The notes: generated from the letters alone by a model not told the origin. A DNA stretch of 27,099 nucleotides from an uncultured Clostridium sp. (GCA_946497905.1 CAMMMI010000010.1:1-27099); one strand, 5' to 3'. Positions 1 through 7,232 are shown, numbered from the stretch's first letter. Made by a program: numbers and translations.

Positions 1-53
1 GGCACGAGTCTGCAAAACTCTGATCCCCGGTTCGAATCCGGGTGTCGCCTCCA
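1..53 (+). tRNA. tRNA-Cys (GCA), 3' portion
   Basis: This is the 3' part of a tRNA that begins before the window. The anticodon loop holds GCA at 12-14. The T arm is cccgg / ttcgaat / ccggg (26-42), followed by the 3' acceptor strand tgtcgcc (43-49), a T discriminator at 50 and an encoded CCA at 51-53. U73 with a GCA anticodon is the usual signature of cysteine tRNA. The outermost anticodon-stem pair (5/21) looks mismatched. The D arm and 5' acceptor strand lie outside the window. Confidence 0.93.
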
Positions 54-95
54 ATGACGTATCTGTTCGAACTTTTTATAGAACAGATAGATATG

Positions 96-130
96 AAAAT
101 CAATCAGTAAAATGGTTGATTTTTTCTTTT
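96..130 (+). terminator. Rho-independent terminator after tRNA-Cys
   Basis: The stem is AAAATCAA (96-103) pairing with TTGATTTT (116-123), followed by a T-rich tail (tttcttttg). It lies 43 bases after the tRNA and probably ends its transcript. A second inverted repeat just upstream, ATCTGTTC (61-68) with GAACAGAT (81-88), could be a processing or pause structure. Confidence 0.6.
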
Positions 131-174
131 GTGGAAAAGTCAATATCAAATTGGTTCTTCCGCAATTCATTTGA

Positions 175-330
175 TTAATATTGTAGAAGAACCTTCTGTT
201 TTAATAAATTAAAGCTACATCTTCCATACATTACTCTTTTTATTAATTTAATTTTATTTACACTTCCTTCTGCGGAATTGATTATTTCAAAGAACTTGTT
301 AATATAAAAGAAGGTAACCTTAGTATAGTC
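175..330 (-). pseudogene. ISL3-family transposase, C-terminal remnant
   Basis: Read on the minus strand, a short open frame ends at the stop codon whose complement is 175-177. It carries a C-terminal pattern typical of ISL3-type DDE transposases: E-G-x-V-N-K-I-K-x-I-K-R followed by M-Y-G-R and an F-x-L-L stretch. Only about 50 residues remain, with no start and no catalytic core. The stop is followed at 153-173 by a GGTTCTTC-type sequence, with its complement GAAGAACC at about 184-191; this may be an IS end. The family call rests on motif memory, not alignment. It shows earlier insertion traffic beside the tRNA. Confidence 0.55.
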
Positions 331-353
331 GTGTAACTATCTGAGGCTACCTT
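311..353. terminator. Long hairpin, bidirectional terminator candidate
   Basis: An 18-bp interrupted stem: AAGGTAACCTTAG at the left and CTGAGGCTACCTT at the right, extended inward by ATAGT/ACTAT around a six-base loop. One base is bulged and the remaining differences are a wobble and one mismatch on the plus strand. It lies between the transposase remnant and the Abi promoter, and could isolate the Abi locus from the upstream transcript or be part of an old insertion end. Confidence 0.4.
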
Positions 354-420
354 TTGGTGTATTTAGAACTGAGTAGTAACCATATTTTACATAAAATTTC
401 AACTTTTTTTCAAAAAGTGC

Positions 421-449
421 TTGAAAAGGTGTAAAAATTATGTTATAAA
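421..449 (+). promoter_or_regulatory. Promoter of the Abi/ncRNA locus
   Basis: A -35 box TTGAAA (421-426) and a -10 box TATAAA (444-449) are separated by exactly 17 bases, fitting sigma-A. The predicted start, about 7 bases after the -10, falls at 455-457, the first bases of the first stem-loop repeat. The repeat would therefore be the very 5' end of the transcript. Confidence 0.6.
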
Positions 450-455
450 TATATT

Positions 456-493
456 GAGTGGTGCTCAAGAAACTTTCGAAGCCTTGAGTCATT
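456..493 (+). ncRNA. Stem-loop repeat copy 1, putative Abi-associated RNA
   Basis: This 38-nt unit begins GAGTGGTG, contains the stem CTCAAG / CTTGAG around a conserved core (AAACTTTCGAAG), and ends AGTCATT. The same unit recurs after the gene at 1412-1449. All substitutions lie in the stem or are single transitions, and the stem differences are compensatory, which is evidence of selection on RNA structure. It sits between the promoter and the ribosome site of the Abi gene. Proposed roles are an RNA antitoxin or guide-like partner, or a 5'-UTR regulator. The role is inferred. Confidence 0.6.
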
Positions 494-515
494 TTTTATA
501 TTATTTGGAGGTATG

Positions 516-1382
516 ATGAAAGAATACAAGAACAATGAAGAACTTATAGATTATCTAATATCAAAGAATGTAATTATAAATGATAGAAAAAAAGCTTTAA
601 AGAATATAGAAAAATATTCTTATTATTCAATTGTAAATGGGTATAAGTCTGTTTTTAAAGATGACTGTAATAATTATAAAGAAAATACTTCTTTTGAGGA
701 AATATTTGCATTATATGAATTTGATAAAAATATAAAAGCTATATTTTTGAAATTTACTTTAGAAATAGAAGTTATAATAAAATCACTTATGGCAAATATT
801 GTTGCAGAGAAATATGGTGTAGAAGATTATTTAAAATTAGAAAACTTAGATGAAAATGCTAATAAAGATTTAATAACTGACTGTATAGACAAGATACAAA
901 AAGAAGTTGATGATAATTATATTAAACATCCAGCAATTAAGCATTATAAAGATACATATAATTTTGTTCCACCTTTTGTTTTAACTAAAATTCTAACTTT
1001 TGGAGCTATTAGTAGGTATTATAGTTTACTTAAACAAAGTGATAGACAGAAAATAAGTAAATATTTTAAAATATCTGATAAATTACTAAGACAGATTTTA
1101 ATAAACTTAACTATGGTAAGAAATATTTCTGCACATTCAGATAGATTATTTAATTATAGAAATAAGTATGACATTAGCTTTAAGAATATTGAAAAAGATT
1201 ATAATAGAAAAGAATATTTATGCAATTTATATATGATTATTAAATCTATGAAAGTATTACTTGATGAAGAAAAATACAAAGAATTTGAAAAAATGTTAAA
1301 TAAAGAAATAGAAAAATTAAAACATAAGTTAATTGTTATTGATATAAATGATATTTTAAGAATAATGGGTTATGATGTATAA
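516..1382 (+). CDS. Abi_2 (AbiD/AbiF) family HEPN abortive-infection protein
   Basis: A protein of 288 residues resembling the Abi_2 family (lactococcal AbiD/AbiF), whose members abort phage infection. The N-terminal half carries the family pattern of basic helices and a Y-E-F-D-x-x-I segment. Near the C-terminus is R-N-I-S-A-H (about residues 202-207 from this start), the R-x4-H motif of HEPN ribonucleases, so RNA cleavage is the expected activity. Length is usual for the family. GGAGG at 507-511 is one base from an ATG at 513 but four from the ATG at 516, so 516 is preferred. It has its own promoter and is flanked by two copies of a covarying stem-loop; AbiF-type proteins have been proposed to act with a structured RNA antitoxin. 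AT-rich codon use matches the surroundings. Confidence 0.8.
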   Translation: MKEYKNNEELIDYLISKNVIINDRKKALKNIEKYSYYSIVNGYKSVFKDDCNNYKENTSFEEIFALYEFDKNIKAIFLKFTLEIEVIIKSLMANIVAEKYGVEDYLKLENLDENANKDLITDCIDKIQKEVDDNYIKHPAIKHYKDTYNFVPPFVLTKILTFGAISRYYSLLKQSDRQKISKYFKISDKLLRQILINLTMVRNISAHSDRLFNYRNKYDISFKNIEKDYNRKEYLCNLYMIIKSMKVLLDEEKYKEFEKMLNKEIEKLKHKLIVIDINDILRIMGYDV

Positions 1383-1411
1383 TATCTATTGAAAATGAAT
1401 AAAATAGTATG

Positions 1412-1449
1412 GAGTGGTGCTTAGAAAACTTTTGAAGCTCTAAGTCATT
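1412..1449 (+). ncRNA. Stem-loop repeat copy 2, putative Abi-associated RNA
   Basis: The second copy of the 38-nt unit. It starts GAGTGGTG, has the stem CTTAGA / TCTAAG, the core AAACTTTTGAAG, and ends AGTCATT. Relative to copy 1 the stem is changed on both sides so that all six pairs are kept. It starts 30 bases after the Abi stop, with a TAAAAT or TAGTAT box just before it that might be a -10, and is followed by a strong terminator. That arrangement would yield an RNA of roughly 75-80 nt. The small-RNA interpretation is inferred. Confidence 0.6.
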
Positions 1450-1458
1450 CAAGAATAG

Positions 1459-1489
1459 CCTAGGGTCTTAAATGATTCTAGGTTTTTTT
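1459..1489 (+). terminator. Rho-independent terminator of the Abi locus
   Basis: Nine base pairs, including two G-U pairs, between CCTAGGGTC (1459-1467) and GATTCTAGG (1474-1482), a six-base loop, and seven Ts directly after. It ends both the Abi transcript and the second stem-loop RNA. Confidence 0.8.
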
Positions 1490-1662
1490 GTTTATTAATT
1501 TTTTATATACTTTTTACCTTAAAATAAAAATACAGTATTTTCAAGAAAAAAATTTTAGGAGCATATGAAATATGATATTTGCTTGTTTTTTAGAAAGGAT
1601 TATTTTGTGAATTTTGTTAGTTCGCTTGAAATATAAAGAAAATTGTTGTATAGTATTGATTG

Positions 1663-1844
1663 TAGAAAATGAGATAAAAGCAGATGTAGGTGTTACCTAT
1701 AAACCTCAACTTTGCCTTATTATGTGTCATATACATAATGTGGACTAATAAGCAATAAAAAATACACCACATACGCTTTCGCAGAGCTAGTGGTGTAATT
1801 CAATTATATTGGGTAACACACATTATTTGTGTTCTCATTTTCTA
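1663..1844. other. Nested inverted-repeat element: structured RNA or MITE
   Basis: The ends are a perfect 12-bp inverted repeat, TAGAAAATGAGA (1663-1674) and TCTCATTTTCTA (1833-1844). Inside is a second 8-bp pair, GTGTTACC (1690-1697) with GGTAACAC (1812-1819). Within that are two hairpins: GCcTTATTA (1714-1722) with TAATAAGC (1746-1753), and TACACCAC (1763-1770) with GTGGTGTA (1790-1797). The pairs nest without conflict, giving a rod opening into a three-way junction. TA lies at both outer ends, as expected for an IS630/mariner-type MITE with TA duplication; a free or cis-acting RNA is the alternative. It abuts the damaged 5' end of the Nudix gene. Positions 1490-1662 hold nothing I can assign. 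Confidence 0.5.
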
Positions 1845-2341
1845 TTTATATTATACACAGATTTTTAGATGTTGAAGAATATAGATTAAATATAAGGGCG
1901 GGAGCAGTAATTATTCACAACAATAAAGTTTTAGTGCATAGAGATATAAATAAAGATCATTGTTGCCTTCCAGGAGGAAGAGTAGAAATAGGAGAAACAT
2001 CAGAAAAAACAATAAAAAGAGAAATAAAAGAAGAATTAGGAAAAGATATAAAAATAATTAAATATATTACAACAATAGAGAATTTTTTTGAAATGGACAA
2101 TAAAAAATACCATGAAATATACTTTTTATATAAAATAGAATTCATGGATGAAAAGGACCAAAAAATAGAATATAAAATGCATAATGCGGAAGGAAAAGAT
2201 TATTTACAATATGAATGGATAGACTTAAAACAAATAGATAACTACAATCTATTGCCAATATGTTTAAAAAATATTTTAAAAGTGCAAGAAGTCCCACCAC
2301 ATATAATAAATGAAGACATAATAAATAATAAAAATAAATAA
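1829..2341 (+). CDS. Nudix hydrolase with damaged 5' end
   Basis: A Nudix-fold pyrophosphohydrolase, probably acting on a nucleotide or similar X-linked diphosphate. The Nudix box fits GX5EX7REUXEEXGU: G50, E56, then R-E-I-K-E-E-L-G, where the glutamates bind the metal. The family usually starts shortly before the E-Y-R-x-N-I-R-A strand, but here no ATG or TTG exists in frame. The only candidate is a GTG at 1829, which has no ribosome site and lies inside the right arm of the 1663-1844 inverted repeat. I infer that insertion of that element removed the original start. First gene of a same-strand run with the downstream kinase (46-base gap). Substrate unknown. Confidence 0.7.
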   Translation: MFSFSIYIIHRFLDVEEYRLNIRAGAVIIHNNKVLVHRDINKDHCCLPGGRVEIGETSEKTIKREIKEELGKDIKIIKYITTIENFFEMDNKKYHEIYFLYKIEFMDEKDQKIEYKMHNAEGKDYLQYEWIDLKQIDNYNLLPICLKNILKVQEVPPHIINEDIINNKNK

Positions 2342-2387
2342 TAATATAAAAAATTATATACACAAAACTAAAAAGGAAAATAATATT

Positions 2388-3413
2388 ATGGGAATTCAAA
2401 AAACAAATTTAAATATTGATAAAATAAAAAATATACTAAAAAATCAATACAATATAGAAGTAATAAAAATAACTAAAATAGATAGAGGAACATCAAACAT
2501 ATTTAAAATTGAATCAACTTCAAATAAATACATATTAAAAGAATTTATAAGAGGAAGAACAAAAGAAACCATACTAAAAGAAATAAAAATAATCAACTTT
2601 TTAAAACAGAGAGGAATAAATGTCCCTAAATATATAAAAACCTTAAATAACAACTTTTACACTGTAAATGAAGAAAGAATACTAACAGTACAAGAATTCA
2701 TTAATGGATATACAGTAAATAATAATGTATGTGATTATGAAAAAGTAATAGAGTTAGCAAGAATTTTGGGAAAATTAACTAAAGAATTGATGGAATATCC
2801 CGAATTAAGTGAAGAAAATATAATAGAAGAACAATTTTCAAAGAAGAGACTGGAACATGGAATAGAAAGAATGAAAAATTTTAAAAATAATATAAAAAAA
2901 GACAATAAATACAGAAAGCAAATTATAGAAGATATTGACTATAAAATCAAAGTATCAAAAAAACTTATAAGTGATTTTAATTTTAATATTATAAAAAAAT
3001 TAACAATGCTAAATAGTCATGGAGATTTTTGTACTCAACAATTAATATATCACGAAGAAACAGAACCTACAATAATTGATTTTGAAAAAGCAAAAAAATT
3101 GCCAATTGTATGGGAGATAATAAGATCATATAATTATGCTGATAGAGAAATAAAAATAAATACATTAGTAGATTATTTTAAAGAAGTAACTAAATATATA
3201 AAATTAAATGAATATGATATAAAATATGCACCTTACATATATTTATTACAATTAATTAGTAGTACATATGGATATAAAGAATATAATAATGACTTTAGTC
3301 AAATAGAGCTTATAGAATTTGCATTTTTTAGAACAAAGACATGTAAAAGGTTATACGAAAATGCAGAAGAAATCAGTTCAAAACTTATAAAAAATATACA
3401 AATAAAAAATTGA
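2388..3413 (+). CDS. APH/choline-kinase-like phosphotransferase
   Basis: A 341-residue protein of the aminoglycoside phosphotransferase-like kinase fold, expected to move phosphate from ATP to a small molecule. An N-lobe strand carries the likely ATP-binding lysine (Y-I-L-K-E, about residue 46). The catalytic loop is H211-G-D213-F, and the metal-binding site is I-I-D231-F-E. In the HxDxxxxN Brenner motif the final Asn, a metal ligand, is Gln218, a conservative change that could alter activity. AAGGA lies ahead of the ATG. It sits between two Nudix/methyltransferase genes, consistent with small-molecule modification. CotS-type spore-coat kinases and antibiotic kinases share this fold, so the substrate cannot be assigned. 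Confidence 0.75.
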   Translation: MGIQKTNLNIDKIKNILKNQYNIEVIKITKIDRGTSNIFKIESTSNKYILKEFIRGRTKETILKEIKIINFLKQRGINVPKYIKTLNNNFYTVNEERILTVQEFINGYTVNNNVCDYEKVIELARILGKLTKELMEYPELSEENIIEEQFSKKRLEHGIERMKNFKNNIKKDNKYRKQIIEDIDYKIKVSKKLISDFNFNIIKKLTMLNSHGDFCTQQLIYHEETEPTIIDFEKAKKLPIVWEIIRSYNYADREIKINTLVDYFKEVTKYIKLNEYDIKYAPYIYLLQLISSTYGYKEYNNDFSQIELIEFAFFRTKTCKRLYENAEEISSKLIKNIQIKN

Positions 3414-3445
3414 TAAAATGCTAAAATAAATAAGGAGAATTATTT

Positions 3446-4114
3446 ATGATTAAGTCAAAAGGCTGGGATTGGAATCTAGTAAAAGAAGAAAAAAATTCTA
3501 TTTGGAAAAATCCAAGTATAGAATCTTATTATTTATTAAACAGATGGAAAAGTCAAGGAAAAACAGAATTTTTAGATTTAGGATGTGGTTTAGGTAGACA
3601 TTCAATTTTATTTGCAAAAAATAATTTTAATGTTTATTGTTTTGATATAAGTAAGGAAGCAATTGAGAGAACAAGAAAATGGGCAGAAGATGAAAATTTA
3701 AAATTGAATTAGGATATAGGAGATATGTTAAGTCTACCATATAGTGATGAAAGTATAGAAGCAATATTTTGCAGAAATGTAATATCACATACAGATACAG
3801 AAGGAATTAAAAAAATAATTAAAGAAATAAAAAGAGCATTAAAAAAAGATGGGGAATGTTATTTAACTTTGGGTTCTAAATCTACATGGGGATATATTGA
3901 AACAAATTGGCCAATGATAGATGAAAATACAAAACTAAAAATGGAGGAAGGACCAGAATATAAAATTCCACATTTTTATGCAGATTATGAGTTAATAAAA
4001 AAATTATTTCAAAAATTTAAGATTGAATTCATTAAACATATTCAAGAATTTTACGAAAAAGAGGAAAAAATATATTCTTCATATCATTATCACATATTAA
4101 TTAGAAAAATATAA
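3446..4114 (+). pseudogene. SAM-dependent methyltransferase split by an in-frame TAG
   Basis: A class I methyltransferase. Motif I, F-L-D-L-G-C-G-x-G-R (about residues 42-51), binds S-adenosylmethionine; the acidic end of strand 2 follows (C-F-D-I-S). The frame is stopped by TAG at 3710-3712, then continues in the same frame with D-I-G-D-M-L-S-L-P-Y-S-D and F-C-R-N-V, the expected next motifs, to a TAA at 4112-4114. A single base change therefore separates it from a 222-residue protein. The 88-residue first part would lack half the fold, and an ATG at 3725 has a poor ribosome site. Nonsense pseudogene is the simplest reading; readthrough is possible but has no support here. GGAG precedes the ATG at 3446. 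Confidence 0.85.
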
Positions 4115-4131
4115 AAATAGGAAGTGAAAAT

Positions 4132-4680
4132 ATGGAATTAGTGGATATAGTAGATGAGAATAATAAATTAACAGGACGAGTTGAAGAAAGAAGGGTAGCA
4201 TATGAAAAGGGATTATGGAGGAGAACTGTTTCTTGTTGGATAATGAATGATAAAGGAGAAATTCTTTTACAAAAAAGAGCTAATAATAAAAAGAGAAATC
4301 CAAATAAATGGGCAAAAACTGGAGGACAAGTAGACAGTGGAGAAACAGTAGAAAATGCAATCTTTAGAGAAGTAAAAGAAGAATTAGGAATTGAAATACC
4401 TAAATCACAAATTAGAGTTATAGACATTCATAAAAGAACTGATAAAAATAAGCGTTTTTCATACAATTTTATATTTATCGTAGATTACAAAATACATGAT
4501 TACATATTACAAAAAGAAGAAGTATCAGAAGTTAAATATGTTACAATTGAAGAAATGGAATTAGCAAAAAAAGATAATGATAATAATTATACTTTTTGCA
4601 ATTGGAAAGACGAAGATTTTAACAGAGAAATGACACTATTAAAAAATAAAAGAAGTATTAAAAAACAAAATATTAATTAG
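4132..4680 (+). CDS. Nudix hydrolase, IPP-isomerase-like (YfcD type)
   Basis: A 182-residue Nudix protein of the class that resembles isopentenyl-diphosphate isomerase, with the opening E-L-V-D-I-V-D-E-N and a W-R-R-T-V-S strand. The Nudix box is complete: G65, E71, then R79-E-V-K-E-E-L-G. These proteins are usually hydrolases of unknown substrate rather than true isomerases. The ribosome site AGGAAGTG precedes the ATG. It lies 17 bases after the methyltransferase, and its end overlaps the start of the following acetyltransferase frame. It is the only intact Nudix of the two here. Confidence 0.85.
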   Translation: MELVDIVDENNKLTGRVEERRVAYEKGLWRRTVSCWIMNDKGEILLQKRANNKKRNPNKWAKTGGQVDSGETVENAIFREVKEELGIEIPKSQIRVIDIHKRTDKNKRFSYNFIFIVDYKIHDYILQKEEVSEVKYVTIEEMELAKKDNDNNYTFCNWKDEDFNREMTLLKNKRSIKKQNIN

Positions 4681-5167
4681 AAAAATAAAATATGAAGATA
4701 TTGAACAAATTGTTGATATAAATATCAAAGACTGGAAAAAAGTTTATAGAGGAATAATAGATGATGATATTTTAGATAATCTTAATAGAAATGAGAAAAT
4801 AGAAAAATGGAAAAAACACTATAATATTGGAAATGTAATTGTAGCAGACAAAAATGGTAGTGTATTAGGATATTGTAGATATACTGATAATGCTATTTAT
4901 GAAAATACTGATATAGATTCAGAAATAATAGCATTATATGTTGATTATGACAATTTAGGGAATGGAGTAGGTAAGAAATTAGTAGAATATGTAACGACAG
5001 ATTTAAAAAATAAGAAAAAAAGTAAAATGATAATATGGTGCTTGGAAAAAAATAAAAATGCAAGAAGATTTTATGAAAAAGTAGGGGGAAAATTAATAAA
5101 TCACGAAAAATACTTTGAGAAAGAAGGTAGGAAATATAAAGAGGTAGGATATTTATATAATATTTAA
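4670..5167 (+). pseudogene. GNAT acetyltransferase without a canonical start
   Basis: The frame from a TAA at 4640-4642 to the stop at 5165-5167 encodes a GNAT-fold N-acetyltransferase. It shows an N-terminal I-R-K-I-x-Y-E-D-I strand, then A-L-Y-V-D-Y-D-N-L-G-N-G-V-G-K-K-L (the acetyl-CoA motif, Q/R-x-x-G-x-G/A-like), and N-K-N-A-R-R-F-Y-E-K-V-G-G, the classic helix. No ATG, GTG or TTG occurs before the core. The likely original start aligns with ATA at 4670 (then L-I-R-K), as if ATG had become ATA; ATT at 4676 is another candidate. It overlaps the end of the Nudix gene by 11 bases. Either a start-lost pseudogene or a gene using a rare, coupled start. Confidence 0.75.
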
Positions 5168-5181
5168 AACATAAGGAGATT

Positions 5182-6226
5182 ATGATGAATGAAATAAATA
5201 TTTTAAAAGATTTAGTAAGTTTTAATACCATAAAAGATAAAGAAAATAAAAAATTTTTAAATTATGTTGAACAATTTTTATCTAAATTAGGATTTAAAAC
5301 ATTAAAAAAAGAAAAATACTTAATAATGAGTATTGGAGAAAATCCTAAATTAGCTTTTTTAGGACATAGCGATACGGTTGATTTTACAAATGGTTGGAGT
5401 ACTAACCCTTTTGAATTAACCAAAAAGAATGAAAAATTATATGGACTAGGTTCATGTGATATGAAAGGATCAATTGCAGCATTTTTACAAGCACTTAGTG
5501 AAATTGATTTACAATCTTTAAACAATGGAATAAAAATATATATAACCTATGATGAAGAAATAGGTTTTGGAGGTATAACAGAAATATTGGAAACTAATGA
5601 GGTTTTTCCAGAATATGTTATAATAGGAGAGCCAACAGATAATAAAATAATAACTGGTTGTAAAGGGCTATTTGCTATTAAAGTTTATACTTATGGAGAT
5701 AAAGTTCATTCGAGTAGACCAGATAAAGGAAAAAATGCCAATTCTATCATGATAAAATTATTAAATGAGTTAGAAAATTTTTATGAATCTATTATAAAAA
5801 AACAAACAAATTTCAAATTTGAAGTTCCATACACTACGATGAATATTGGTTTAATAAATGGTGGAAATTCAATAAATTCCTTATCAGATAAATGTGAGAC
5901 ATATATAGATTTTAGAATAATGGAAGATGAACATATAGCAATTATCAAAGAAAAACTACAAAATTTGTGTAAAAAATATGATGCAACATTTAAAGTAGAC
6001 TTTGAGATTTTACCATTTTTTAATCATATAGATTTTATTAGCAAGCAAGAAACAGCTGGCTTTATGACAGAGGCTAGTTTTATAAAAACAAAAAGAATTA
6101 TTTTAGGACCTCGGACCAGTTGTAGCTCATGAAGTTAATGAGTATATAACAATTAGTTCTTTTAAGAAAACAATCGAACAATATAAAGAATTTATTTTTA
6201 AAATTTGTAATTCTAAAGATTATTGA
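5182..6226 (+). pseudogene. M20 metallopeptidase (ArgE/DapE-like), frameshifted
   Basis: An M20-family amidohydrolase or peptidase related to acetylornithine deacetylase and succinyl-DAP desuccinylase. Visible are the zinc ligand and base region H62-S-D64-T, bridging D93 in C-D-M-K-G, catalytic E125/E126 in Y-D-E-E-I-G, and E150 in I-G-E-P-T. After I-L-G-P one extra base at about 6112 shifts the frame and it ends at 6132 after five unrelated residues. In the next frame G-P-V-V-A-H-E-V-N-E-Y resumes, including the last zinc-ligand His, to TGA at 6224-6226. The truncated form would lack that His and should be inactive. AAGGAG precedes paired ATGs at 5182 and 5185. An assembly error in the sequence must be excluded. 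Confidence 0.85.
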
Positions 6227-6337
6227 TATGGAAAAGTATGTTCCGTAGAAGGAATATTTGAAGAAGTTAAAAAGATTTTAGCAAATAAAAATGGAGCTTC
6301 TGTCATTATTAAAAATATACAAACAAAAAAATCATAA
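6227..6337 (+). pseudogene. Unidentified coding remnant
   Basis: Directly after the M20 stop, the same frame stays open for 36 codons to TAA at 6335-6337 and reads like protein (Y-G-K-V-C-S-V-E-G-I-F-E-E-V-K-K). There is no start codon with a ribosome site, so it looks like the C-terminal tail of a gene whose front is lost. Family not recognised. The rest of 6338-6394 is plain AT-rich spacer. Confidence 0.3.
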
Positions 6338-6415
6338 AAACCAAAGTAAAACATATAGTAATAATAAATAATATATAGAATTAGAGTATATAAAATGCTC
6401 AACTGGAGGTTTTTA

Positions 6416-7126
6416 TTGATAGTAATAAGTAAAAAAAGAATTCAAGTAATAATAATGGTTATAATGATAGGAATTCTAACATTTACCATCCAAGTAGGAG
6501 GAAGTCTAGACAAAACAAAAGAAGTAAATTCCAATATAGATAATGAAAAAATAATAGTTTTAGATGCAGGACATGGCACACCAGATGAAGGCGCACAAAG
6601 TAAAAACGGAACAACAGAAGCAAAAATAAATTTAAATATAACATACAAAACAAAAGAATTACTAGAACAAAATGGATACAAAGTAATATTAACGAGAACG
6701 GGAGACGATGCAATATATGACAGCAAATGTAAGACAATAAAACAAATGAAGAATTCAGATATAAAAAATAGAGTAAAAATAGGAAATGAATCTAATGCAG
6801 ACATATTTGTATCAATACATCTAAACAAAATACAACAAAGTCAATATTGGGGCTGGCAAACATTTTACAAAAAAGGAAATGAACAAGGAAAAAAATTATC
6901 AGAAAATATACAAAACAATATAACTCAAGTAATACAAAAAGAAAACAAAAGAGTACCTTTAGAGATAAATAATATATATATAATTAAAAATGTAAAAATC
7001 CCAACAACAATAGTAGAATGTGGATTTTTATCAAATGAAGAAGAAGAAAAATTATTACAAGATGAAGAATATCAATCAAAACTAGCTTTAGGAATATATA
7101 ATGGAATAAATGAATATTTTAACTAA
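6416..7126 (+). CDS. cwlD: N-acetylmuramoyl-L-alanine amidase, CwlD-like (Amidase_3)
   Basis: A zinc amidase that cleaves the amide bond between N-acetylmuramic acid and the stem peptide. CwlD acts in spore cortex maturation, preparing muramic delta-lactam. From the TTG start it is 236 residues: an N-terminal membrane anchor or signal (I-I-M-V-I-M-I-G-I-L), then zinc ligands H53 (D-A-G-H-G), E68 (T-E-A-K-I) and H135 (S-I-H-L-N), and catalytic E201 (V-E-C-G-F-L-S-N). TGGAGG at 6404-6409 sits six bases ahead of TTG 6416 and lies inside any product begun at ATG 6395, so TTG is chosen. A strong terminator follows. Other Amidase_3 wall hydrolases are possible, but size and single-domain form favour CwlD. 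Confidence 0.85.
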   Translation: MIVISKKRIQVIIMVIMIGILTFTIQVGGSLDKTKEVNSNIDNEKIIVLDAGHGTPDEGAQSKNGTTEAKINLNITYKTKELLEQNGYKVILTRTGDDAIYDSKCKTIKQMKNSDIKNRVKIGNESNADIFVSIHLNKIQQSQYWGWQTFYKKGNEQGKKLSENIQNNITQVIQKENKRVPLEINNIYIIKNVKIPTTIVECGFLSNEEEEKLLQDEEYQSKLALGIYNGINEYFN

Positions 7127-7186
7127 AATGACCCAATTACCAATAAATTATAAAATTATAAAAAAATAAATATATCTATAAAAAAG

Positions 7187-7215
7187 TCAAAAATTATAAA
7201 TTTTTGATTTTTTTT
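7187..7215 (+). terminator. Rho-independent terminator after cwlD
   Basis: A perfect 9-bp stem TCAAAAATT (7187-7195) / AATTTTTGA (7199-7207) with a three-base loop is followed by eight Ts. Its 3' arm overlaps the -35 box of the next gene. Confidence 0.85.
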
Positions 7216-7232
7216 GTAAAAAATGGTATAAT
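7204..7232 (+). promoter_or_regulatory. Promoter of the 7266 gene, overlapping the terminator
   Basis: The -35 TTGATT (7204-7209) and -10 TATAAT (7227-7232) have a 17-base spacer, with TGG just before the -10 (extended -10). The -35 box uses bases of the cwlD terminator stem, so one short segment both stops one gene and starts the next. The transcript probably covers the 7266 gene and the glucan synthase. Confidence 0.7.

Noticed and set aside
456..1449. CRISPR-like direct repeats
   Set aside because: Only two copies, about 956 bases apart, flanking a gene rather than spacers; better explained as a paired structural RNA.
4101..4427. Minus-strand frame opposite the second Nudix gene
   Set aside because: Complement of the Nudix coding strand; no signals or family likeness.
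6006..6022. Prophage origin for the integrated element
   Set aside because: The 16006-22911 element has no capsid, tail, lysis or replication genes, only a recombinase and accessory cargo.
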